Assembly: GCF_029784135.1 (NCBI RefSeq)
Contig: NC_073746.1
Coordinates: forward strand, 158,461,108 to 158,525,107
DNA length: 64,000 nt
From: Toxorhynchites rutilus septentrionalis
Taxonomy: Eukaryota > Arthropoda > Insecta > Diptera > Culicidae
Direction of reading: 5' to 3'
Under the pieces are notes generated by a model. That model searched no databases and was not told the DNA's origin. It saw only the letters and a program-made list of their open reading frames with translations. This document shows positions 45,866 to 53,832 of the stretch, one piece after another. Every line of letters starts with the position of its first letter. The stretch's first letter is position 1. Both the position numbers and the translations under genes were made by a program.

Positions 45866-46065
45866 GCAAAAATCTAAAAGGGGGGATTTCGGGTGAATAA
45901 CTCCAGTGCTGAGTGATAAAAGACACTTTGAGGGACATGTTTCATCATTATATCAAGCTTAAAACAACCAAATATGTAATAGAATAAAAGAGATGATATT
46001 TGGGCATTAAAATTTGATGTGGAGTGATTTGGTCCAGTGTGTGTTTCATAGAAAAAAAAACATAC

Positions 46066-46338
46066 TTATGTTAATGTAAAGTAATTCAGGATAATATTAC
46101 AATCAGTAGCAGTGTTCTGGGATCGATACCAGGTGTTTTGATCAAAAGCCAGACCAGAAAAATTACATTGAGACCATTTCGAATTCTGCATGAATCTTTT
46201 CACTGTTGTTCGAGCATTTTCAAACACTTTCGATGCTTTGTACAAAGAATATCTCATCTTGATGGCCTGCGTTCCTCTTTCATGCTCTACCTTCTTCCGA
46301 CGTTGTATGTCAATCCTGTTTTTGTAATTCCGCGGCAT
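46066..46338 (-). pseudogene. Pipsqueak-type HTH remnant, copy 3
   Basis: The 90-codon frame begins MPRNYKNRIDIQRRKKVEHE and continues QAIKMRYSLYKASKVFENAR, TTVKRFMQNSKW. This is the best-preserved copy of the HTH_psq domain in the window: basic start, first helix with AIK, then A.KVF...RTTVKR as the recognition helix. After about residue 58 the sequence is not recognised, and the frame ends without a DDE domain. It may be a relic of a pogo-family transposase kept in a MITE; no evidence shows that it is expressed. Confidence 0.65.
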
Positions 46339-46410
46339 CTGGAACCAACCAGGTCAAAGAAAAGTCGCAAACCTGTATGACCAATTCATCCCACAGAAAC
46401 ATGACCATAT

Positions 46411-46862
46411 GGGGGTCTCCGTAGCCACATTGGTTGCGCGTTCGCTTGGTAAGCGGTCGATCGTGAGTTCATAACTCAGGGCCCTCATTGATCATCTTTG
46501 TGTTGTTACAGAATAACTACGTCCACCCAACAATCATCAGCGATGGAGATGATCGTTCCACGGTCGAAATAAGATCATTCATCCATACAACTGCTCTGCT
46601 CTGCAAGACACATCGGGCTGCTGTTCTATAAATAACTCAACAATGATCAATCAACTGTCTCCGTTGTCCGGTGGTCTAACTAGATAATGGAAAATCAGAG
46701 GGAATACTCTTACGCCTAAATGGAAAAGTGGAATGGTTGGAACGGAAGAATTCGGGAAGAAGGACAGCAGAAGGTTCGAGAAAGGAATTGGAAAGGAATT
46801 GAGGTCTCTCGGGTTTCGACCGCGGAAGCGTGCACATCGATCGAAGTGATCAAGTTTTTATA
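46411..46862 (+). mobile_element. tRNA-derived SINE 3 and adjoining body
   Basis: The head is tRNA-like: GGTCTCCGTAGCCACATTGG (46413) with an A-box-like TAGCCACATTGGTTGCGCG (46422-46440) and a B-box-like GTGAGTTCATAACTCAG (46463-46479). A tRNA-unrelated body follows to at least 46720. I see no target duplication. It lies within the pipsqueak element copy 3. Its 3' limit is uncertain because the DD37D transposon is inserted at 46862. Confidence 0.7.
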
Positions 46863-48155
46863 AAGAGTGTGTCACATCAAATTGCATCACGGAAAAAACG
46901 CTGTAGAAATTTAATTTTTAGGAATTATATCTTCAGCTTCCGCTTACAATCAGATAAGAGTGTATAGATCACGTTGGCCATGCTTCACTGTCCATTTTTC
47001 GTAAATTTGGAAAAATGTCGTCGAACGAAAAAGAGCGTCGTGAATTAATCCTGTGCACTCATTTCGAGAATCCGGAGTTGTCACATCGGGACATCGGTAA
47101 GATGCTGGGAATCGTCCAATCCACGGTCAGCAGAGTACTAAAACGATACTTCGAGAACCTAACCATCGACCGGAAGGTGAAGAACGGCAAAAATGGATGC
47201 TCCGTCAGTGAAAAAGATCACAAGCGCGTAGTTAAGCAGTTTAGACGTGATCTGAGAAGTTCGGTCCGGGATGTCGCCAATAAGCTGAATTTGTCAAGTT
47301 CATTCGTCCAGCGGACCAAGCAGCGGGAGGGCCTGCGTACATACAAGGTTCAGAAGGCTCCTAACCGTGACGAAAAGCAAAACATGGTGGGGAAAACGCG
47401 AGCCCGGAAGCTGTACACCGAAATGCTGACGGAGCCGTATTGCCTGGTAATGGACGACGAAACCTACGTCAGAGCGGACTTTCGTCAGCTGCCGGGCCTG
47501 TTGTTCTTCTCCGCAGAGGACAAATTCAGCGTTCCGGAGGAGATTCGCAAGCAGAAACTATCCAAGTTTGCCAAAAAGTACATGGTGTGGCAAGCGATCT
47601 GCTCTTGCGGAAAGCGGAGCGCCCCCTTAGTGATGACCGGCACGGTAAACGGGCAGGTTTACCTTAAGGAGTGCCTACAGATGCGCTTACTACCATTATT
47701 GAAGCAGCACGAGGGCCCGACCATCTTCTGGCCGGATCTCGCTTCGTGCCACTATTCAAAGGACATGTTGGAGTGGTACGAAGCCAACGGGGTCACCTTC
47801 GTGCCAAAGGAAATGAACCCGCCCAACGCGCCGGAGCTTCGCCCAATAGATAAATATTGGGCGATTATGAAGCAGGCCCTCCGGAAGAACCCAAAAGTTG
47901 TCAAATCGGAGGCGGACTTCAAGAGAAAGTGGATTTCTTTAAAAAAAAAAAAACAACCTGACGTTGTACAGAACCTTATGGACAGGGTAAAGAGGAAGGT
48001 GCGATCATACGGGCTTGGGCTCAAAGTATGAATAAAAAGAAAATGCCAAAAGTTGTTTAATAGTTTTTATTTTACTGTCTAAAATTTTCAAAAGGATCGG
48101 TCTACTGGGCGAATTTCTACAGTGTTTTTGATGCAATTTTATGTGACACACCCTT
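46863..48155 (+). mobile_element. DD37D transposon, apparently intact
   Basis: The element is 1293 bp. The left terminus is AAGAGTGTGTCACATCAAAT; the right terminus, read in reverse complement, is AAGGGTGTGTCACATAAAAT, with further matching sequence (TTGCATCA, CTGTAGAAATT). TA flanks both sides (46861-46862, 48156-48157). One uninterrupted 338-codon transposase lies between. This is the only cut-and-paste element in the window without a visible lesion. Confidence 0.9.
47015..48031 (+). CDS. IS630-Tc1-mariner transposase, DD37D
   Basis: The 338-residue transposase would bind the element's TIRs and catalyse cut-and-paste transposition at TA. The start is the ATG at 47015 (MSSNEKERRELIL), about 150 bp inside the left TIR. 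Residues about 1-60 form a helix-turn-helix (SHRDIGKMLGIVQSTVSRVL), with a second HTH at about 75-110. Catalytic motifs are LVMDDETYVRADF (first Asp, near 147), FWPDLASCHYSK (second Asp, near 247) and PELRPIDKYWAIMK (third acidic residue, near 285). There are 37 residues between the second and third. The context resembles the mosquito ITmD37E family (MDDETYV, NPPN.PELRPI.KYW), but the third residue is Asp (GAT) where that family has Glu. A lysine run, ISLKKKKQP, comes from an A-rich tract. The length is normal for the superfamily, with no stop or frameshift. Confidence 0.9.
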   Translation: MSSNEKERRELILCTHFENPELSHRDIGKMLGIVQSTVSRVLKRYFENLTIDRKVKNGKNGCSVSEKDHKRVVKQFRRDLRSSVRDVANKLNLSSSFVQRTKQREGLRTYKVQKAPNRDEKQNMVGKTRARKLYTEMLTEPYCLVMDDETYVRADFRQLPGLLFFSAEDKFSVPEEIRKQKLSKFAKKYMVWQAICSCGKRSAPLVMTGTVNGQVYLKECLQMRLLPLLKQHEGPTIFWPDLASCHYSKDMLEWYEANGVTFVPKEMNPPNAPELRPIDKYWAIMKQALRKNPKVVKSEADFKRKWISLKKKKQPDVVQNLMDRVKRKVRSYGLGLKV

Positions 48156-48157
48156 TA

Positions 48158-48507
48158 ATAGTTTTCGTTGTGATAAACCACGTTTTGTCAACCGAATTAT
48201 TGAGCGGTGAAACCGGCTGCAATAGCCCTGGTCGCTGGCCGCCGAGGTGTCCAGCTAAATATCAAGGACCAGCGATAAGAGTGTGCCTGCCTCGCCCTCA
48301 TCAGCCCCGTGCTGGTACGGCTCACCGTAAAGTAGCTACGCAGGCCAGTTGTCACGAGTTGCTCGTCACGCTCCACTCGTTCATCGTCAAGGACGACACG
48401 GAGGTTGCGACCTTCCACCAAAGCCAAGATCCGGGGAAATCACCTCGTCATACCAGTCACCCGTTCGCCGTCGCCGACCGCCATCTCGCCGATGCCATTC
48501 CAGACCG
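48158..48507. other. GC-rich block of unknown origin
   Basis: A sharply GC-richer block between the DD37D transposon and the resumption of the pipsqueak element. It may be the rest of the sequence begun by SINE 3. Frames are open on both strands (48122-48541 plus, 48197-48427 minus) without a recognised domain, so I do not call a gene. Confidence 0.4.
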
Positions 48508-48849
48508 TAATTTATTTCATTTAATGTTATCAAGCTTATAGTTTCGCTGCATCAAATGGTTCCTCTTCTGTAGACGAACAGAACATAATTGCACAATACA
48601 CGAAAAATTTATTTATTCAACGAAATAAAAATCCTTAAAACCACGACCGAAAGACTTGAATTTTCTACAATCAAAGTACTTTCTTTGTTCATGCTATCGT
48701 TTCCTCCCACCTGTCAAATTTTTCCATTTTTTTTACGTTAGGTACATACGGTTCAACAATAAAAGGAGATGGCATTATAAAAAATCCAAGTTGAGCCGTA
48801 CTTTTTGAGATAAAAGGGTGATCCAACTCACCCTGACTTACCCTACATC

Positions 48850-49424
48850 ATTGAAATGACGTTTAAAGTTTCAAAATTTTAGAATATTCTATGAACAAAT
48901 TTTTCATCTTAGTATATGTAGATGTAAAAATTTCTGGAAGAAATAAAAAATCGATTTCTTTCTGTTTTTTCAAAGATTTTGTTGACTAACACAATTTGTT
49001 GTCGGCTAAGGCAATAGCAAATCCAATGAACCTTATCAACCATCTTTTTTTTTGACTACTATATCGTTATTGTAGGACCTTCCAATACAGAGATATTTTT
49101 GTTTGAATGAAAATTTCCCCTTTGTACAATTATTCATCACAAAATTTAAAAAAATACAAAAAAATAATAGATAATATTAAATAGAAAAGATAAATATAAA
49201 AAATGCATTTTAAAAAAAGCTTAACCTGAGATGTTCTGTTTTGTGGATTCTCTCGCATTAACATTGAGCTTTGGTCCACACCTTGCCTTTTGACCTAGAA
49301 TAGAACTGTTTTGTTATGATGTAAAACGTCAAAAATACATTTCTTCAAATAGGTCATGTGAGGGAATCCAGTATTGTGTAATCGAGCCTGCAGTTAAAAC
49401 AATATCGATCCGGGCCGATTATTA
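48850..49424. other. Unassigned AT-rich region
   Basis: No ORF with a domain. No repeat recognised within the window. Confidence 0.4.
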
Positions 49425-50150
49425 CTAGTGATGAAACGGATAGCAGGTTTTCCAGATACCGGATATCCGACAAGCTTCGAGGCCGAATAGCCGAATATCC
49501 GGCGGCAGGATATTCATCACATAATGATGATGATGACGCTGATTTCCGTTTAGAATGAATATCCTCTAATAGAGTATCAAATTTTCTGCAAGAAATTTTG
49601 AACGGATTTTTTTCTGAATTGAATGATCGGATTTTTGTGGATATATTGAAATAATTTTAATACGAGTCATAAAAAAGCAAATACCACAAACTCAAATAAC
49701 AAAAGAACATCTATCAATTATTTTCGTTAAAGATTGAAAAAATTAGAGCTGTCTTCAGTGATGATAATCTGCTAGAGGGTACACATACTTCACTACTAGT
49801 CGAAACTATCATGGGCGGCTACACACCCACTAACATGATGTCAAAACAGTGGGGCAACAAGTTCTGGTCTCTCCTGTTTATCCGAGGTATGTTGTTGCAT
49901 AAAAAGGTATTTGGACTAGGAAGAGATTGCACATAGAACACAGAACTTGTCTCGCATCAGAGCATCTTTAAACGCTGGATTGGGAAGTCATTTCAACTAC
50001 TTAAGGGAAGATCCAAATTACTTAATTGCAACCTTTTTGGACCCAAGAATCCAGTTAGACTATTTAGTAGTCGTCATAGTCGTCTTCAACGACTGTTAAA
50101 TGATCAAAAGAGATGTACCGTTTTCCTCAAATTCCAAACACTTCATTTTC
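49425..50150 (+). pseudogene. BED-type hAT transposon remnant 1
   Basis: The 5' part resembles the ends of BED-finger hAT elements: AGTGATGAAACGGATAGCAG, with repeated CCGGATATCCG-type motifs (49433-49515). Coding remnants follow. NYLIATFLDPRIQ (about 50015-50055) matches the conserved hAT LATFLDPRFK-type motif in the catalytic domain. AGLGSHFNYLREDP lies just before it. The rest is unrecognisable and no right end is visible. Confidence 0.6.
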
Positions 50151-50196
50151 AAATGTAAATTAACTTAAATTTTATGTTATAAACTTGAAAATGATT

Positions 50197-50837
50197 CGGA
50201 TTTTCAAAGAAAATACATCTTCAGCGATGAGGCTCATTTCTGGCTGAATGGCTGCGTCAATAAGCAAAATATGCGTTATTGGTCAGACAGCAATCCACAC
50301 GTACTCCATGAGTCACCATTGCATCCCGAAAAAAATACGGTTTGGTGCGGTTTATGGTCCGGCGCCGTCATTGGGCCGTACTTCTTCCGTGATTATCAAG
50401 ACCGGCACGTTACTGTGAATGAGAATCGCTAACGCTCAATGATAACCGAATATTTTTGGCCCGAATTGGATGATATGGAGTTGGACAATATGTGGTTTCA
50501 ACAGGACGGCGCCACAAATCACACAGTGAATTTAACAATCGATTTATTGAAAACCAAGTTTGGTGAGCGTGTTACGTCACGAAATAGCCCAGTCATATGG
50601 CCGCCTCGGACGTGCGATTTGACGCCATTAGACTATTTCCTGTGGGGCTACGTGAAGCCTATGGTCTATGTCAACAAGCCAGCGACGATTGATGAACTTC
50701 GTACGAATATCGAACGTGAAATTGCAGCAGTGTCGTCCGATTTATGCTTGAGAACCGACGAAAATTGAGGTCAGCGTCTGGACTTCTGCAAGCGTGCTCG
50801 TGGTGGCCATGCAAAAGAGATCGAGTTCCATACATAA
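50197..50837 (+). pseudogene. DD41D (mariner-like) transposase, C-terminal two thirds
   Basis: The fragment starts at IFSDEAHFWLNG (first catalytic Asp). It continues HPEKNTVWCGLWSGAVIGPY, then MWFQQDGATNHTVN (second Asp) and WPPRTCDLTPLDYFLWGYVK (third Asp). There are 41 residues between the second and third Asp, so DD41D, the rosa-like group of the IS630-Tc1-mariner superfamily. The frame has a TAA at 50430-50432 and a TGA at 50766-50768 (the latter in place of a conserved Trp). The N-terminal DNA-binding domains and the left TIR are missing. Confidence 0.88.
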
Positions 50838-50889
50838 TGGCATCAAATGTACTTTCACATGAATAAAGAATTTCATTGATATCAAAACC

Positions 50890-51079
50890 ATTTTTGTTTT
50901 ATTTAAAAAAAACTTTTGTAGCGCTCTTATTGAAAAAACAGATATTTGTTTTTTTATAGTTATCGTGGTCTCGGGACCAAGGACACTATATTTTTTCATA
51001 TTTTTTCTTGAAAGCTGGGGTTTTTACACAACTTATCCAAAAATCAGAGATGAAAACCTCGGTTTCAAGAAAAAATTAT
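50890..51079 (-). repeat. GTCACCCTAA-family fragment with GGTCTCGGGACC
   Basis: Reverse complement of the block found in 60330-60660: CTTGGTCCCGAGACC and AACCCCAGCTTTCAAGAAAA. GGTCTCGGGACC (50967-50982) is itself palindromic. Non-coding. Confidence 0.55.
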
Positions 51080-53063
51080 AGGAGGTTGTGTCCAAGATAC
51101 GACCGCATTGTTGACGTAGAACTAAGCTGTTATTTTATATAAGTCGCTTGTTTATATCTTCGGATATAATTCTATAGTGCTGTGAAATTTTAGAAAAAAC
51201 TGCTTAGTAGAATAATCTCTGAAATGTTTTTTCATTGTAGAATCAGTTGACGATAATTGATACACTAGCTGATCATATGTCGCTATTAATTTCATGTCAA
51301 TGTATTGAAAATTTACGTTGAACGCTATTCCGATAGCCTTTTTCGCAATTGACATAGACTCGGCTACAGTCGATTATATACATGTTGCACCAGCACAATT
51401 ATTCCACATCTCATAACTACATCAATATATCTTTGGCACCGCAAGGAAACAACAACAACAACACATGCAAGTATCAAAAATTATGCTACATGTTATTTAG
51501 TATTGTCTCAGTGGAATTGCACCTCTAGGCATCGTTCGTACAACGTAAACCAAGCGCCATACAAGCTTTCGCCATAGCACGCATACAGAACCATATATTG
51601 GTGGCTTGAAACTATTAGGAATATAAACACTTCTCATCATTTTACGTTATTCTCAAAAGAAACAATTCTGATTATATCACTGGCCTCGGAAATATTTGCA
51701 TTACTTTCTCATGCTCGAGATAAGCGCAGCTGCCACCCTTAGTGGAGGAAGTTTTTCCACTGGCAAGCGAAACCTAATCACATACAACATTCCAGAACGA
51801 CATTTACTTTCTCGGTGTCTAAACAAGCGAAATAAACTCTTTTTGTTAATATCAACAACCTCGAAAACAGTAGCATTGCTTTATTATGATCAAGATTAGC
51901 GCAATCCTAGTTAAAGGCAGTTTTGCGACTGGCACACGAACCCAAATAACTTATAACATTCCAGTACGACATTCAAGATGCTTGGTATTCCCCAAATGAT
52001 TTGTTGGCACACAACCTTAATGCCTGCTTCACCATAACGTCAGTTTAATGCATTCATGCAATGTCAAAGGCACCAACGAAGCCCTTATGATGACGAAAAA
52101 CAAACAATGTTAACTGCTTGGAAAAAAAACTGAATTATGCCACACAGCTCGACTCTGCTGTAACACCCATCGATGCGAATTCGCTGATGAGTTTGTCAAC
52201 AGCTACCGCCTTCACCAGTGGGGGGAGCTTGATTTTGGTTACTGCCTGGGTAACGGCGCTTACATTTTCGACCGACGCGCCGAAGTCGCCTACTTCGCTG
52301 TTGTTCGATGCGGTGTCACACTCGCTAGGGATTGGTTCAGTGCGAGCGCTTTTCACTGCACCAACATCGCGTGCTTCACTAAATGACGCTTGCCTCGAAA
52401 TTTGATTGCCCCTGGCAATGCGTTCGCTTTTTGCAGTGCCCGAGCCAGCCTTCCTCTTCTTCTTGCTCACTACGCAAAGCGTCCAATTTATGACGCGGAA
52501 AGAAAAACACAATACGAATAACGCCAAAAACGAACTGAAAAAACCACACGACGATATCCAAGTTAGATTACCACTGGTGGGGTCCAATCTTAGATCGAAG
52601 CGCAGCGAAAGCAAAGTGAACTGGATTGCTCAACAGTCCGATGCCGAATGAAAGTTTGCCTCAGCGAGATCCACTGTTTATACTCTAGGCAAGTATTCCC
52701 CTTCATCGTTCTTCTTTTCCTTTGTTCACGGAGACTTTGAATCCTACGATTTCCCCTCCGTTGGACGTCGATAAGTTACTCGTTATTGACAGCTCTGTTC
52801 GGGAAAGCACATAAATGGACAGAACAAATGTATGGGAAAATGGAAACGCTTAAAGTTTTCATGTATTTTAACCATTAACAAACCAGGAGATTCTAATGTA
52901 TAGCATAATAAACAAATCTTAGGAAATTTCCGATTCGTTTACTATGTAAATCACCAAAATCCGTTCGCGGCAAAAATAGTTATTAACGTTAACTTTATTT
53001 CATTAAAACGTGACCTGTTTTCTGATTTGGCACCCTTAATGAAAGACGTAGTTCTACGTCAAA
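51080..53063 (+). mobile_element. Element with palindromic ends (E5), carrying ORF1 piece
   Basis: The B-type left end is GGAGGTTGTGTCCAAGATAC (51081) with TTGACGTAGAACTAAG inside. The A-type right end is GAAAGACGTAGTTCTACGTC plus AAAAA (53041-53065). It is collinear with E3 over its left half and with the right end of E2. A foreign piece of about 515 bp (52137-52652) interrupts it; E3 shows the empty version of this position. Confidence 0.75.
52137..52652 (-). pseudogene. Non-LTR ORF1 (gag-like) 5' fragment inside E5
   Basis: Read on the minus strand it begins CATTCGGCATCGGACTGTTG, which looks like a non-LTR 5' UTR. KKKRKAGSGTAKSER then leads to the region KIKLPPLVKAVAVDKLISEF (about 52230-52170). 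The PPLVKAVAV..L..EF pattern resembles the start of the pre-C2HC domain of Jockey-like ORF1 (gag-like) proteins. The 159-codon frame 52614-52135 has an arbitrary Met within UTR-like sequence. The fragment stops before the CCHC knuckles. It is a 5'-end piece lacking the 3' end, the opposite of the usual non-LTR truncation. Confidence 0.55.
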
Positions 53064-53354
53064 AAAAGGTGAAAGCGCACGCGGATTCGGAGAAATTGTA
53101 GAAAAATCTTAAACCGTTTTGAACTAATCTATATTTTCGTCAGTTTTATTTCGCGGAGTATACAAAGTGCAACCGAACTCAGGAGGCTTGAGTGGCGACC
53201 GGCACAACGAAATACTGCCTACGAGATAGTGTCAGAGAAAAGATTACATAATTCTCTGAGAATCTCTGATTCTGTGACCACGACAGCGCGATCATTATAA
53301 TGCGTCCGAAAGAGACGGATTTATTCCCATAATTTGTGGATCGCATGTTGGTAC
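53064..53354. other. Pre-insertion flank of BEL element
   Basis: No gene. This was contiguous with 60275 onward before the BEL insertion, as the shared GGTAC shows. Confidence 0.5.
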
Positions 53355-53832
53355 TGTTCGGGGTCGTCACAACAAACTAATTTTCAAAGCAGCAATTTTC
53401 TTGTTTCGCAGCTTGAAACTGAAATTTTATGTATTTAATTAATCTCATTTCTTTTCTTTTCAGGTTCTACTTACATTTTACAGTTTCTTTATTAATTTTA
53501 CAATATTTTTCTTTTTTTCAGGTCTCTCAGGATCCAGCAGTTATTTGGCTATCAGCGGCTATCAAAACATCGATTGGTCAACATTATTCTTTAATTATAC
53601 AATTTTTAAAATATTACCAATAAATTCCTTTTAGAAATTCTAACGATTTCTCTGTAAATTTCAATACACTTTCAAAAACTATCCAACTCAATTCATCCGT
53701 TTGCCTTTTGTTTATCTATTTTCTCCTTTCTATACTGTTTTTATTCACTCTGGTGCCTTTTCTGACATTTCGTCGCAAGATGGTTAACTCATGCAGGTAG
53801 GCCTTAGTCGACTGTGCGTAGCGGTGTGTACA
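53355..53832 (-). repeat. 3' LTR of BEL element
   Basis: 478 bp. On the minus strand it starts TGTACACACCGCTACGCACA and ends GTGACGACCCCGAACA (TG...CA). Identical to the LTR at 59792-60269. The pol frame's stop codon (53804-53806) lies inside this LTR. A polypurine stretch, GGGGAGGGGCTA, lies immediately upstream on the minus strand (53833-53844) and is the likely plus-strand primer. Confidence 0.95.

Larger units (their letters stand above)
45870..48845 (-). mobile_element. Pipsqueak-HTH (pogo-like) element, copy 3, split
   Basis: The minus-strand left end is at about 48845 (GGGTGAGTTGGATCACCC-like when reversed), matching 14627. Element sequence runs 48845-48508, is interrupted by 46411-48507, and resumes 46410-45870. 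The junction is supported by comparison with copy 2: CGTAATTTATTCCATTTAATG-like sequence at 48508-48530 and GTTTCTGTGGG-like sequence at 46390-46400 are adjacent regions in copy 2. Confidence 0.65.

Noticed and set aside
52118..52405. 95-codon plus-strand ORF in E5
   Set aside because: It is antisense to the ORF1-like fragment, which shows the better protein resemblance.
53429..53623. 64-codon plus-strand ORF found in both BEL LTRs
   Set aside because: It appears twice only because the LTRs are identical, runs antisense to the element and has no domain.
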